A DNA stretch of 64,000 nt from Desulfotruncus arcticus DSM 17038 (GTDB lineage Bacteria > Bacillota > Desulfotomaculia > Desulfotomaculales > Desulfallaceae): contig NZ_FOOX01000002.1 in the NCBI RefSeq assembly GCF_900113335.1, positions 149,635-213,634 of the forward strand. The letters run 5' to 3'. Both the position numbers and the translations under genes were made by a program. Positions 24,489-33,368 of the stretch are shown here, piece after piece. The first letter of the stretch is position 1. Each line of letters begins with the position of its first letter. The notes beneath the pieces are model-generated. The model searched no databases. It worked only from the letters and a program-made list of their open reading frames with translations, and had not been told where the DNA came from.

Positions 24489-25750
24489 TGGGGCTCATGA
24501 AAAAAACGTTCGTAAATTTCGAGCAGTTGCAGGAGATTACCAAAAAATATCCTACACCATTTCATTTGTATGATGAAAAAGGGATCAGGAAAAATGCACG
24601 CAGATTAAAGCAGGCATTTGAGTGGAATAAAGGCTTTAAGGAATATTTTGCGGTCAAAGCTACGCCAAACCCTGCCATCCTTAAAATTCTGGAAGAAGAG
24701 GGCTGCGGGGTGGATTGCTCCTCGCTTACCGAGTTAATGCTGTCCGAGGCTGTAGGTTTTGAGGGCAATGAAATGATGTTCTCCTCAAATATGACGCCGC
24801 CTGAGGATTTCATGCTTGCGCATAGGTTAAACGCCATTATTAACTTCGACGATATCACCCACATAGACTGCTTTAACAAGGTTGCAGACATGCCGGAGAC
24901 TATCTGCTGCCGTTATAATCCTGGCGGTAAGTTCCTAATCAGTAACGATATTATGGACAACCCTGGCGAGGCCAAATACGGCTTTACCCACAGGCAGTTA
25001 ATTGAGGGATTTAACACGCTGCAAAGATTGGGTGTTAAACATTTTGGCCTGCACGCATTTTTAGCCAGCAACACCACCTCGCAAGAATATTACCCGGTGC
25101 TGGCAAAGCTTTTGTTTGAAGCTGCGGTAGAATTGAACCATGCAACGGGTGCACATATCTCGTTTATCAATCTATCGGGTGGCATCGGCATACCTTATCA
25201 ACCCGGGCAGGAGCCCGTTGATATAATGGCCATCGGTGCGGGTGTAAGACGGGTGTATGATGAAGTACTTGTCCCCGCAGGTATGGATGACGTTGCGATA
25301 TACACCGAGCTGGGCAGATTTATGTTAGGTCCGTACGGTTGCCTTGTCGCCACTGCCATCCATGAAAAGCATATTTACAAGGACTATATCGGCCTTGACG
25401 CCTGTGCTGCAGATTTGATGCGCCCCGCGATATATGGCGCATATCATCACATCACAGTTATGGGCAAGGAAAACAATCCTTGTGAGCACAAATATGATAT
25501 TACAGGTGGACTGTGCGAAAACAATGACAAATTTGCCATCGACCGTTTGCTGCCCCAAATCCAAATCGGCGACTTGCTGGTCATACACGACACCGGCGCG
25601 CATGGCTTTTCCATGGGATACAACTATAATGGGAAGCTGCGCTCCGCTGAAGTTCTGCTTAAAGAGGACGGCAGCACCGAGCTGATCCGCCGGGCAGAAA
25701 CACCTGCAGATTATTTTGCAACCCTTGATTTTACCGGATTGTTCAAATAA
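24488..25750 (+). CDS. lysA: diaminopimelate decarboxylase-family enzyme
   Basis: A 420-residue fold-type III PLP decarboxylase; LysA makes lysine from meso-diaminopimelate. The PLP lysine lies in YFAVKATPNP (near residue 58). Other motifs are HLYD, GVDCSS, the glycine-rich NLSGGIGIPY phosphate loop, YTELGRF and CENND, where the C-terminal Cys-Glu contacts substrate across the dimer (usually CESSD). GAHGFSMGYNYNG ends the barrel. Length fits the clostridial type. ATG 24497 is an alternative start; 24488 overlaps the upstream ORF and has AGGAAGGG in front. It is not in a lysine operon here, so other diamino acids remain possible. Confidence 0.82.
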   Translation: MGLMKKTFVNFEQLQEITKKYPTPFHLYDEKGIRKNARRLKQAFEWNKGFKEYFAVKATPNPAILKILEEEGCGVDCSSLTELMLSEAVGFEGNEMMFSSNMTPPEDFMLAHRLNAIINFDDITHIDCFNKVADMPETICCRYNPGGKFLISNDIMDNPGEAKYGFTHRQLIEGFNTLQRLGVKHFGLHAFLASNTTSQEYYPVLAKLLFEAAVELNHATGAHISFINLSGGIGIPYQPGQEPVDIMAIGAGVRRVYDEVLVPAGMDDVAIYTELGRFMLGPYGCLVATAIHEKHIYKDYIGLDACAADLMRPAIYGAYHHITVMGKENNPCEHKYDITGGLCENNDKFAIDRLLPQIQIGDLLVIHDTGAHGFSMGYNYNGKLRSAEVLLKEDGSTELIRRAETPADYFATLDFTGLFK

Positions 25751-25837
25751 GGCAATGACTATGATGAGCATACGATTTATAGTTGCAAAAACCTTATCAG
25801 AGCGCTATAGTCAATGTTTTTCAATACCCTTTTGTTA

Positions 25838-26218
25838 TCAGCCTGTGGATAATGCACTTTCAACAGCTTGTAATAACCGCTCTTCTGTAAACGGCTTGCC
25901 AATGAAATCCTTTGCCCCGGCCTGAAGGACTTCCAGTACATATTCTTGCATGATCATAGCGCTGACTATAATAATTTTAATGTTGGGGCTATTGGCAAGA
26001 ACGGCCTTTATGGTCTCGATTCCATTAGTCCCAGGCATAGTTATGTCCATTGTTACCAAATCCGGCTTAAGCTCTATGCATTTCGTCAAGGCCATTAAAC
26101 CGTTAGCAGCCTCACCAACAACTTCATAACCATTTTCTGTCAGAATATCTTTGAGCATTGCTCGTATGTGTTTATAATCGTCGGCAATTAAAATCCGCTT
26201 ATTCAAAGAGGAACTCAT
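25838..26218 (-). CDS. CheY-like single-domain response regulator
   Basis: A 126-residue receiver with no output domain. The acidic pair Asp13/Asp14 (IADDY), phospho-acceptor Asp58 (TMDITMPG), Ser (IVSAM) and Lys109 (IGKPF) are all present. It would relay phosphate to a motor or phosphorelay protein; the Firmicute family also contains stand-alone regulators near chemotaxis genes, but none is here. The start is uncertain: ATG 26218 abuts AAGGAG with almost no spacing, while TTG 26206 is 12 bases away. Confidence 0.8.
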   Translation of the reverse strand: MSSSLNKRILIADDYKHIRAMLKDILTENGYEVVGEAANGLMALTKCIELKPDLVTMDITMPGTNGIETIKAVLANSPNIKIIIVSAMIMQEYVLEVLQAGAKDFIGKPFTEERLLQAVESALSTG

Positions 26219-26836
26219 CTCCTTAATGATGAACTTATTGCAAGTCCCGGGATTATCCTACGGGGCTATGATAAATAAGAAAGTTTACTTCGCAGATAAT
26301 TATACCAGTGAAATATTAGCCAACTTTTGCGAGATATTTAAAATATTTTTCGAGAATATTAATAAATGTTGCAAGAGTTAAAATTTCTCAAAGCAGCCAT
26401 TAACACTTAGTAATATTTTCGTAATATATTGTAAAGGTTTGTTAAAAGCCAGTTAACATCCCTCCGGTATAATTGCCTATAATAAGGAAGGGTTTTTGAA
26501 ATTTCCGGGCATGAGTAACAAGCGTGAAGCTCAAAAAGGTAACAGTTGTTCTTGGCAGTTTGGCATGATATATCCTTTATAACCATCAATTTTATATGTT
26601 AAATTAAGTTGCTAGATGATATGCTGAATATAACTCCTCCATCGATTGTTTAACCGGCTGCTGTCCAACATACCCGCTTCTCTGGCGGGTTGTTTGTTGT
26701 CTAGCCTATTCAGCTTCCGGTGGGGCCGGGCAAACTTGGCATATGGGTACGGGAAATCAAGAAGACGCCGGGTGAGCAATGTGAGCTTGTTCACCCGGCC
26801 TCGAATAAAATTGAAAGATCGCTGAGGAGGAAAATA
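26219..26836. other. gene-free region between divergent regulators
   Basis: About 620 bases without a supportable gene. It contains an inverted repeat (ACCCGC at 26672, GCGGGT at 26685, then TGTTTGTTGT) that could be a weak terminator or attenuator in front of the two-component operon. Promoters for both flanking regulators must lie here. A 23-codon frame at 26511 has no ribosome site and was not accepted. Confidence 0.4.
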
Positions 26837-27547
26837 ATGCCGTATCTGGGTAAGGTTTTGGTAGTTGATGACGACCAAACCGTATTGGAACTTATCAAGT
26901 TGTACGGTGAAAGGGAAGGTTTTGAAATCATCGGGATAAACAACGGTGATCTGGTCCTGCCCGCATTCGACCGGGAGAATCCTGATGTGGTAATACTGGA
27001 CATCATGCTTCCGGGTAAGGACGGGCTTACGCTATGTCGCAATTTAAGGGAGATCCGCATGATTCCCATCATTATGCTTACAGCCAAAGGAGAAGAAGCG
27101 GACCGTGTTCTGGGACTGGAAATGGGAGCTGATGACTATGTTGCCAAGCCTTTCAGCCCCAGGGAACTGGTAGCCAGAATAAAAGCGGTACTGCGTCGTA
27201 CCCAGCCGGTTGATACGTCAACGAACTGGAAAATGAAATACCCGGGACTGGAAATTCAAGCCGATATCAGAAGTGTTTTGGTTGACGGCAAAGAAACAGA
27301 AGTTACTCCCAGAGAATTCGATTTGCTCTATTACCTGGCTCAGAATCCCCGGCGGGTTTTTACCAGGCAAGAACTGTTAACGGCTGTCTGGGGGTATGAT
27401 TACTTCGGTGACCAGCGTACGGTGGATGTACATATTCGCAGGCTGAGGACAAAGCTGGCGCCCTTGCCCCATGAATACCTGACAACTGTCTGGGGTGTGG
27501 GATACCAGTTTACACCTCCTGTCAAGGAGGGAGAGACCACATTGTGA
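26837..27547 (+). CDS. OmpR/PhoB-family response regulator
   Basis: A 236-residue regulator with a receiver domain (Asp-Asp pair in VVDDDQ, phospho-acceptor Asp55 in ILDIMLPG, Thr in MLTAKG, Lys in YVAKPFSP) and a C-terminal winged helix (EVTPREFDLLYYLAQNP, then RTVDVHIRRLRTKL). The start is ATG 26837 with GAGGAGG 6 bases upstream; the frame runs open to 26720 but that extension is not family-like. It overlaps the kinase gene by 4 bases (GTGA), so the two are translationally coupled. Confidence 0.9.
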   Translation: MPYLGKVLVVDDDQTVLELIKLYGEREGFEIIGINNGDLVLPAFDRENPDVVILDIMLPGKDGLTLCRNLREIRMIPIIMLTAKGEEADRVLGLEMGADDYVAKPFSPRELVARIKAVLRRTQPVDTSTNWKMKYPGLEIQADIRSVLVDGKETEVTPREFDLLYYLAQNPRRVFTRQELLTAVWGYDYFGDQRTVDVHIRRLRTKLAPLPHEYLTTVWGVGYQFTPPVKEGETTL

Positions 27548-29124
27548 ATTCTTATCTCCAACAGGGCAGAGAAAGGCTTCATTGGGTAAGCCGTGCTGCA
27601 GGAAGGCTCTTCCTTATGCTCAAGCGCTTACTGCGGGAGCAATTCAACAAAAATATTCACACCAGGATACTGTTTACCAATATGATAACCTTTGTTTTCG
27701 GTCTGATTGCCCTGACGATGTTTTCCGGCTATGTAGTGAAACAAATAGCCTATGATCAGGTCCAACAGGAGCTGTTACGCGAGGCCAAGCGGGTAAACTT
27801 TGCCTTGCTCCAGCAAAAGGACCAGGCATGGGGGACGCCACCTGCCGGGCAAACAAATGATCAGGCTCAGGGTAGACAGGAAATGTTGCAATTTTTGGCC
27901 GATATCTTCGAAGCCAGGATTACGGTCTTTGACAGGCAAGGAAATATTATGGACACCTCAGCGGAGCAGGAAGTGGTGCCCGGTAGCCAGGTGGATGCAA
28001 AATTCGTCAAATTGCTCAACAAGGGTGAAACCGCGCTTGCCCGGGCGGTTGATCAGGAAACAGGTCAGCTCATTTTTGCCGCCGTTGTCCCCATGGGTAA
28101 CAACGGCAACAAAGACGTCATTGAAAACGGCATCCTGCTGGAAACGAATCCGGTTAATCTCGACCATGCTTTAAACAAAATGCGTTTGTATCTGGTTATC
28201 GGGGGAATGGCCATACTGGTGATTTTTATGTTTATTTCCGCTTATCTGGCCCTATCCATATCCAGGCCGATTTCCCGTTTGGCTACCACCGTGGCGGAGC
28301 TTAACCGGGGGAATTATGTTTTGAGCGCCGGGGAGCGGCCTCTGGAGGAAATTAAAGCCCTTGCCGGCCAGCTCAGCCAATTGGCGATGAGACTGCAGGA
28401 GATGCATGCCGAAAGCCGCAGGATGGAAGAAGAAAGAGCCCAGTTGTTTGCAGAGATATCGCATGAGTTACGTACCCCTCTGACTGCTGTTCAGGGATTT
28501 GTTGAGGCTATCCGCGACGGTATGGTGCAGGATGAAGCTTTGCTGAACAGGTACTTGGATACGATTTACACTCAAACGATTCATATCACCAGGCTGGTAG
28601 ATGACATATTGGCGTTAAGCCGCCTGGAAAGCGGCAATATCACCGTGGAAAAACTCCCGATGGACTTAATCACCCTGGCCCAAGGTGTGGTCATATCCAT
28701 GGAGGCAATGGCCGGCAGCAAGAATACCTCGGTTCTGTTTGAGAAGAATACAGAAAACGCGGTTGTGCTCGGTGATGTTGACCGAATGGAACAGATTATC
28801 AGGAACTTGCTGAAGAATGCTGTCCGGGCCACAGAGAACGGTACCGTCAGGGTTGGGGTGGAGGTCCGCCAGGGTGAAGTGGTACTGACCATTGAGGATG
28901 ATGGTATTGGTATAGCCCCCGAAGACCTGCCGCACATTTGGGACAGGTTTTACCAGGTGAAGAACCAGCGCGGCGGTTACCTGCAGGAAAAAGGGAGCGG
29001 CCTGGGGTTGGTGATTGTGAAAAAGCTGGTTCAGTTACAAGGCGGCAGCATAGATGTCACGAGTCAATTGGGGAGGGGAACGACTTTTAACATAAATTTC
29101 CCATCTTATAACCGGAAATATTGA
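27544..29124 (+). CDS. membrane sensor histidine kinase
   Basis: A 526-residue partner of the upstream regulator, initiated at GTG 27544 (AAGGAGGGAGAG site). Topology: cytoplasmic N-terminus, helix at about 43-63, an extracellular sensor region of about 150 residues, helix at about 217-237, HAMP, HisKA with the phospho-acceptor His307 (ISHELRTPL), and HATPase with NLLKNAVRA, DDGIGI and GSGLGLVIVKKL. The layout is that of PhoR/ResE-type kinases. The signal is not predictable. Confidence 0.88.
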   Translation: MNSYLQQGRERLHWVSRAAGRLFLMLKRLLREQFNKNIHTRILFTNMITFVFGLIALTMFSGYVVKQIAYDQVQQELLREAKRVNFALLQQKDQAWGTPPAGQTNDQAQGRQEMLQFLADIFEARITVFDRQGNIMDTSAEQEVVPGSQVDAKFVKLLNKGETALARAVDQETGQLIFAAVVPMGNNGNKDVIENGILLETNPVNLDHALNKMRLYLVIGGMAILVIFMFISAYLALSISRPISRLATTVAELNRGNYVLSAGERPLEEIKALAGQLSQLAMRLQEMHAESRRMEEERAQLFAEISHELRTPLTAVQGFVEAIRDGMVQDEALLNRYLDTIYTQTIHITRLVDDILALSRLESGNITVEKLPMDLITLAQGVVISMEAMAGSKNTSVLFEKNTENAVVLGDVDRMEQIIRNLLKNAVRATENGTVRVGVEVRQGEVVLTIEDDGIGIAPEDLPHIWDRFYQVKNQRGGYLQEKGSGLGLVIVKKLVQLQGGSIDVTSQLGRGTTFNINFPSYNRKY

Positions 29125-29150
29125 TTGTATCCGGCTAATAAAGAAGACTT

Positions 29151-29182
29151 GGTTCAGGTGGGGTTTTGACCCCACCTGAACC
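29151..29182 (+). terminator. 13-bp perfect hairpin after the kinase gene
   Basis: GGTTCAGGTGGGG and CCCCACCTGAACC pair exactly around a 6-nt loop, 26 bases after the kinase stop. No T-run follows, so termination may depend on the second hairpin just downstream. Confidence 0.6.
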
Positions 29183-29207
29183 TTAGTCGCACTTATTTCG
29201 AGTTTAT

Positions 29208-29250
29208 CGCCGCTTAACTCCCGCCTGTAGAGGCGGGAGTCTTAGCGGCG
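29208..29250 (+). repeat. long GC-rich hairpin
   Basis: CGCCGCT and AGCGGCG form an outer stem, and CTCCCGCC with GGCGGGAG an inner one, giving a 43-base bipartite hairpin. Downstream bases are not T-rich. It could protect the 3' end of the kinase message or be a repeated palindrome; no second copy was found in the window. Confidence 0.5.
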
Positions 29251-29330
29251 GTTAACGAGATCAAGCCGGAGGTATAACTTACTTTTGAGATAGCGAGCCC
29301 ATTTGCTGTTGGCGGGTCAATCAATAATTT

Positions 29331-29377
29331 ACCAATGGTTAACGAATATTACTGTTCGGAAACCGTTGGTATTTTTT
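29331..29377 (+). terminator. hairpin with ACCGTTGGT arm (repeat copy B)
   Basis: ACCAATGGTT and AACCGTTGGT pair across a 27-base centre, followed by ATTTTTTA. Compared with copy A at 7172-7228 (read on the minus strand), the right half from CGGAAACCGTTGGTATTTTT is identical and the left half differs at a few bases. The gene it once ended is not evident. Confidence 0.6.
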
Positions 29378-29642
29378 ATGCCTTTGAACGGGAAGCGATT
29401 CCCGGCGCCGGGTGTCCTCCTTATTGGTGATTATCCGGATTCTCCCGGCGAGGAAGCTGTAACAGGCTTAAAAAGCCAGGGAGTTAGATCAAGCTCCAAA
29501 GATTTATTGACGGGAAACGGGAGTAGTTGCAAGGACTTTGTAGTTAATTTGCGGCCATTATATAAGTAAAAAATAACATTAATAGTCAGTATGCAAACAG
29601 TCCTAATAATGATATAATTACAAAAACAAAAAAGGGGGCATT
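29378..29642. other. non-coding stretch before marR
   Basis: An 88-codon frame at 29303-29569 crosses the hairpin, lacks a ribosome site and shows no family features, so it is not accepted. A good -10 box (TATAAT at 29613-29618, preceded by TGA) lies 25 bases before the marR start; its -35 region is poor, which is common for regulated promoters. Confidence 0.45.
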
Positions 29643-30101
29643 TTGAGTTATTTGAGCGATAAAAAAAGCGATGGCTTTGACATTAAAGATAGTCTTGGGT
29701 TTCTTATTGCCAAATGCCACCAGAAAGCTTTCCACATCTTTCGAGAAAAATTATTACCATACAACCTTACTCCACCTCAGTTCGCGGTGTTGGCTTTTCT
29801 ATGGAAAAATGGCGGACAGTCTCAAATCCAGTTGGGAACAGCCTTGGAGATGGACCGCACTACCACCAGCGGCATCATCGACCGCCTGGAAAACCAGGGA
29901 TTGGTCAATCGCAGGCTCCACCCGGAAGACAGGCGGGTTTTTATGATCTGCCTGACTGAAGCTGGCAGGGAAATGGAACATACCGTTTCCCGCTTATCGC
30001 ATGAGGCTAACGCCGAAATGGCTTCAAATTTATCCGCAAAAGAGAAAGAAACATTGTTGGCTTTACTGAAAAAATTAAGGAGTGATAAATATGAAGAGTA
30101 A
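29643..30101 (+). CDS. MarR-family transcriptional regulator
   Basis: A 152-residue winged-helix regulator started at TTG 29643 behind AAGGGGGC. The family pattern is clear: LTPPQFAVLAFLW, the recognition helix MDRTTTSGIIDRLENQGLV, and the wing RRLHPEDRRVFMICLT. It overlaps the next gene by 11 bases, so it probably regulates its own operon with the DUF169 protein. The effector is unknown. Confidence 0.88.
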   Translation: MSYLSDKKSDGFDIKDSLGFLIAKCHQKAFHIFREKLLPYNLTPPQFAVLAFLWKNGGQSQIQLGTALEMDRTTTSGIIDRLENQGLVNRRLHPEDRRVFMICLTEAGREMEHTVSRLSHEANAEMASNLSAKEKETLLALLKKLRSDKYEE

Positions 30102-30870
30102 GATAGCGGAGGCTGTTGGTCTGAGGTATTCTCCCGTGGCCATTATGTTTACCGATGAAAAACCCGCAGGGGCGCTCCAGTTCAAGGAAGGTCGCTGGGG
30201 CTGTGTCGTGTCGATGCTCAATGCGGCGGCAAAGGGGCGGGCAGCGGTTTTCGACCGTAATACCTACGGTTGCGGCGGTGGCGGCGTCGGTCTCGGCTTT
30301 GGTAACACATTCACCAATATCCCTGGGGGTATTGAATATTTCCTATCTCATGGCAACAAAGAATTTTGCGAAAGTGAAATGGGTAGAAACATTGTAAAAA
30401 ATATGCCCGCTTTGAGCCATGGCGAAGCGTACAAAAAAAACCCGGAATTTGCCAGGTCCTTTGCCGACGGGCTTCCCTATTATGATGTACCCACTAAGTA
30501 CGTGGTATTTAAGCCGTTGGAAAAACTATTACCCGGTGAGTCACCGCAAGTGGTGGTTTTTCTTGCCACTACGGATCAGATCTCAGCCCTGGCGGTACTG
30601 GCCAACTATGCCAGACACGGTGGCGAGAACGTTATCGTCCCCTGGTGTGCCGGTTGTCACAGCATTGGTATCATCCCTCTTAATGAAGGGAAGTCGGATA
30701 ACCCGCGGGGGGTCATCGGCCTGATAGACATATCCGCCCGCAAACAGGTGGATAAGGACATTCTTTCCTTCAGCGTCCCTTATAAGATGTTTCTTGAAAT
30801 GGAAAGCAACGTGGAAGAAAGCTTCCTGGCCAGGGACGAATGGCTAAAGGTGAAAGAAAGAAATCAATAA
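30091..30870 (+). CDS. DUF169-family protein
   Basis: A 259-residue soluble protein. The start is ATG 30091 because AAGGAG lies 8 bases upstream, which makes it overlap marR. Features typical of DUF169 (PF02596) are GLRYSPVAIMFTDEKP near the N-terminus, a WGCVVSMLNAAAKGR segment, the glycine-cysteine motif TYGCGGGGVGLGFG, and WCAGCHSI further on. The four conserved cysteines suggest a metal or Fe-S site. The biochemical role of the family is not known. Co-translation with a MarR regulator suggests a response to a small molecule or redox stress. Confidence 0.85.
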   Translation: MKSKIAEAVGLRYSPVAIMFTDEKPAGALQFKEGRWGCVVSMLNAAAKGRAAVFDRNTYGCGGGGVGLGFGNTFTNIPGGIEYFLSHGNKEFCESEMGRNIVKNMPALSHGEAYKKNPEFARSFADGLPYYDVPTKYVVFKPLEKLLPGESPQVVVFLATTDQISALAVLANYARHGGENVIVPWCAGCHSIGIIPLNEGKSDNPRGVIGLIDISARKQVDKDILSFSVPYKMFLEMESNVEESFLARDEWLKVKERNQ

Positions 30871-30882
30871 CAAAATGACCAT

Positions 30883-30911
30883 GGGGATATGCCTTCAAAA
30901 GGTGTGTCCCC
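30883..30911. repeat. GGGGACACACC inverted-repeat element, copy 1
   Basis: GGGGATATGCC and GGTGTGTCCCC form an imperfect hairpin. Read on the minus strand it begins GGGGACACACCTTTTGAAGG, matching the elements at 33236 and 58936. It sits 12 bases after the DUF169 stop. Confidence 0.6.
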
Positions 30912-30941
30912 TTACTGCTTTTGCAAGGGTTAAGGAATACT

Positions 30942-30985
30942 GAAAAGCGCGCGCTATGGGAACTGATTGAGCGCGCTTTTCTTGT
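30942..30985. terminator. terminator after the marR-DUF169 operon
   Basis: GAAAAGCGCGC and GCGCGCTTTTC form an 11-bp perfect stem with an 18-base loop, followed by TTG and more Ts. Lies 71 bases after the DUF169 stop. Confidence 0.7.
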
Positions 30986-31155
30986 TGAACGTAGTTTTTT
31001 TGTTATAGATTCTCTTTAGTGAAGTCGGGCGGGGATGTTCATCCTGAGGTTTTAAACTGGGTAATAAATACCAAGATTTTTTATGTAACATTTAGTATAA
31101 CTTAATCGTTGTGATTGGTGTAAACAACCGGCCGGGAAAGAAGGTGCAAAAACTT

Positions 31156-31686
31156 GTGACTGTTGTTGAGGAACTAAAAAAGGCTAAAAAAGGCGACCTT
31201 AAAGCGATTGATCAGATCTGCCTAGCCACGTGGGAACCGCTGTATCGTTTTATATATTATAAAGTGCAAAACCGTGAGGAGGCGGAGGATATTACCCAGG
31301 AAACCTATGTTAAAACTCTGACTTATTTACAAGAGCATCAGGCTCCCCGTGATAATTTCATGGGTTTTATCAAGACCGTTGCCCTGAATATTTTGCGAGA
31401 CCGATGGCGTCAAAAGAAACGCCGGGGTATACCGGTCAATTTTGATGGAATAAACCCGCAAGAAACGGCAGGTTTGGACCAGCAAAATGCTATTGCCCAG
31501 CGTTTGCAAATTGAAGAGGCTTTAGCGAAATTAAGCGAAGACCAGCGTGCCATCCTTGATTTAAGAATTATCAAAGGTTATTCAGTAGCTGAGACAGCAA
31601 AGCTGGTAGGGAAAACACAAGCTGCTGTTCGCACAGCTCAATACCGGGCATTGCAGGCTTTGGCTCAAATAATGGACGGCCATTAG
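31156..31686 (+). CDS. ECF-type RNA polymerase sigma factor
   Basis: A 176-residue sigma-70 family protein with only regions 2 and 4. Region 2: LYRFIYYKVQNREEAEDITQ and ETYVK. Region 4: LSEDQRAILDLRIIKGYSV and AETAKLVGKTQAAVRTAQYR. Start chosen at GTG 31156 (AAGAAGGTG at 31139); the frame is open to GTG 31111 without a site. A membrane protein gene 28 bases downstream is the likely anti-sigma factor. Targets are unknown. Confidence 0.87.
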   Translation: MTVVEELKKAKKGDLKAIDQICLATWEPLYRFIYYKVQNREEAEDITQETYVKTLTYLQEHQAPRDNFMGFIKTVALNILRDRWRQKKRRGIPVNFDGINPQETAGLDQQNAIAQRLQIEEALAKLSEDQRAILDLRIIKGYSVAETAKLVGKTQAAVRTAQYRALQALAQIMDGH

Positions 31687-31714
31687 ATGGCTATTAATAG
31701 AAGGAGGGATGAAA

Positions 31715-33217
31715 ATGAAAGATCCCGAAAGCAAACTTTCCGATTATATTGATGACTTGAATGCGGAACGCGAGCCGGAAAAAAGACGGGGAACCGCCGA
31801 TAATCCGGAACTGGCCAAACTTCTGGCAACGGCCAGGCTGGTCCGCACTTTAAAAGAACCGGCATTGCCCGATTCCGGGTATCCCCAAAGGCTGGCTAAA
31901 GCAGTAGCCGGGCGTTTGCGCCGCCGGTGGGTTTTACCGTCTGTGGCGACATTGGCAGCCGGCTTGCTATTATGCGCAGTGTTAATCAACTGGACCGGCT
32001 TATTTAAGCCGGAGGTGGTTTACGCCATGGAAAAAGCGGTGGCCCAATTGTCCAATTATCATGGTGTCCTGGAGATGCGCTCAAAAAATGCGGCCGGAGA
32101 GGAATGGATGAGCCGCCGGGTGGAGATTTGGTCGGATGGAGACAAGTATGCCGTGCGGCAGGACGACGGCAGCCTGACCGTCAACAACGGCGAGCGGAGG
32201 TGGCAGGTCCGTCCTCAAAGCAAGGAAGTAGCCTTGTTGCCGTTAGTGCCGGACCCGGCCCGGAACAGCTTTGATTTGCGGGATGAGGCCAAACTGGCCA
32301 AACAATATCCACATACTGTTGTCGGGACGGAGATGATTGCCGGCCGCCGGGCAACAAAACTGGAAATTTCACCACCGGGAGGCCTGGCCTACTATTTGTG
32401 GATTGATGAAGAAACCAACCTGCCCGTCCAACTGCAGACAGCGATGCAAAATGCGCTGCAGACGACCTATACTTTTGTAAGTTTTGAACCAAATACCCGG
32501 ATCGATCCCCAAACATTTGCCTACCAACCGCCTGAAGGATATCAGGTGCTGGAAAAGGACCCGGGGCAATTGGTGGCTACGGTGGAGGAAGCGGCTGCCA
32601 TCAGCCGGCTGACGCCGCTGCTGCCGCAAGAGGCGCCGGCCCGCATCTTTGCTTTCCAAGACCATATCGCCCTGGATTACGGTGCTGCCACCATTGTGGA
32701 AACTGCCGCCAGGGGGTCTTTCGAACCGGTGGCCAATTCCGCGCTTGGCGCCGCTGCCGGCGGCCCGCTGGAAGTATGGGGGGAACGGCTGCGGTGGCGG
32801 CAGGATGGGATGGAGATCCAGGTTGAAGGGCCGCGGCGGGTGGAACTGGCCCGTCAGATTGCCGCCGACCTGGCCCTGCCGGACACCGGTGCAAGCCTGG
32901 TGAACAAGGCCCGGGTCAAGGTGCCGGTGGATCTGGAAATTGTCAAAGCCGACCAGCGGCAGGTGGACAGGGGAAGCAGTCCCTGGCAGCTTGATCCCTT
33001 GCAAGTGGCACTTACCTTTGTCAACTTAAAGGTAACGCCGGAAGGAATTGCCGGCGAACCGGAGATACCGATGTTATCCTTTAAGCTGGCAGCCAATAAC
33101 GGTGCTGAGGCAGTGGTGGAGGTCGCCGCCGGCCCGGTTGAAAAAGTCTACCTGCAGCGCCTGATCCGGCAGGACGAGACAGGTATTTGGTCGGTTGTCG
33201 GATACGATCCCCGCTAG
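31715..33217 (+). CDS. membrane protein, probable anti-sigma factor with outside LolA/RseB-like domain
   Basis: A 500-residue single-pass protein. The start is ATG 31715 because AAGGAGGG (31701-31708) is correctly spaced; ATG 31709 abuts it. Residues 1-70 are cytoplasmic, charged and acidic, suited to hold the sigma factor. A membrane helix follows at about 74-92 (VLPSVATLAAGLLLCAVLI). The outside part (YAMEKAVAQLSNYHGVLEM to VSFEPNTRIDPQTFAYQPP) looks like the lipid-binding LolA/RseB fold used by sigma-regulating proteins. Beyond residue 290 nothing is recognisable. GC content is clearly higher than the neighbours. Anti-sigma function is inferred from position and topology. Confidence 0.72.
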   Translation: MKDPESKLSDYIDDLNAEREPEKRRGTADNPELAKLLATARLVRTLKEPALPDSGYPQRLAKAVAGRLRRRWVLPSVATLAAGLLLCAVLINWTGLFKPEVVYAMEKAVAQLSNYHGVLEMRSKNAAGEEWMSRRVEIWSDGDKYAVRQDDGSLTVNNGERRWQVRPQSKEVALLPLVPDPARNSFDLRDEAKLAKQYPHTVVGTEMIAGRRATKLEISPPGGLAYYLWIDEETNLPVQLQTAMQNALQTTYTFVSFEPNTRIDPQTFAYQPPEGYQVLEKDPGQLVATVEEAAAISRLTPLLPQEAPARIFAFQDHIALDYGAATIVETAARGSFEPVANSALGAAAGGPLEVWGERLRWRQDGMEIQVEGPRRVELARQIAADLALPDTGASLVNKARVKVPVDLEIVKADQRQVDRGSSPWQLDPLQVALTFVNLKVTPEGIAGEPEIPMLSFKLAANNGAEAVVEVAAGPVEKVYLQRLIRQDETGIWSVVGYDPR

Positions 33218-33235
33218 ACAGTGGCATTAAGGAAA

Positions 33236-33266
33236 GGGGACACACCTCCTTTGGAGGAATGTCCCC
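33236..33266. repeat. GGGGACACACC inverted-repeat element, copy 2
   Basis: GGGGACACACCTCC and GGAGGAATGTCCCC form a hairpin with a 3-base loop and two internal mismatches, followed by TTATT. It is 18 bases past the anti-sigma stop, so it may also serve as its terminator. The 58936 copy differs at four positions. Confidence 0.7.
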
Positions 33267-33291
33267 TTATTGTAGTTTAGGGTCAGGTTTT

Positions 33292-33321
33292 ACTTTGAGA
33301 AGTTCTAGAACCTCTCAAAGT
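33292..33321. repeat. 30-bp nested palindrome
   Basis: ACTTTGAGA and TCTCAAAGT enclose GTTCTAGAAC, itself a perfect 10-bp palindrome, with one unpaired base on each side. The double symmetry suggests an operator or a recombination/terminator relic between the anti-sigma gene and the convergent DUF6125 gene. Confidence 0.5.
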
Positions 33322-33368
33322 ATGCCTCACCTCATTAATTCGTTCATGGCTGTGCCCCTTTTCGGAAA

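Noticed and set aside
26511-26582. 23-codon frame upstream of the two-component operon
   Set aside because: No ribosome binding site and no sign of conservation; likely chance.
29303-29569. 88-codon plus-strand frame
   Set aside because: It runs through a terminator-like repeat, lacks a start site and has no recognisable family features.
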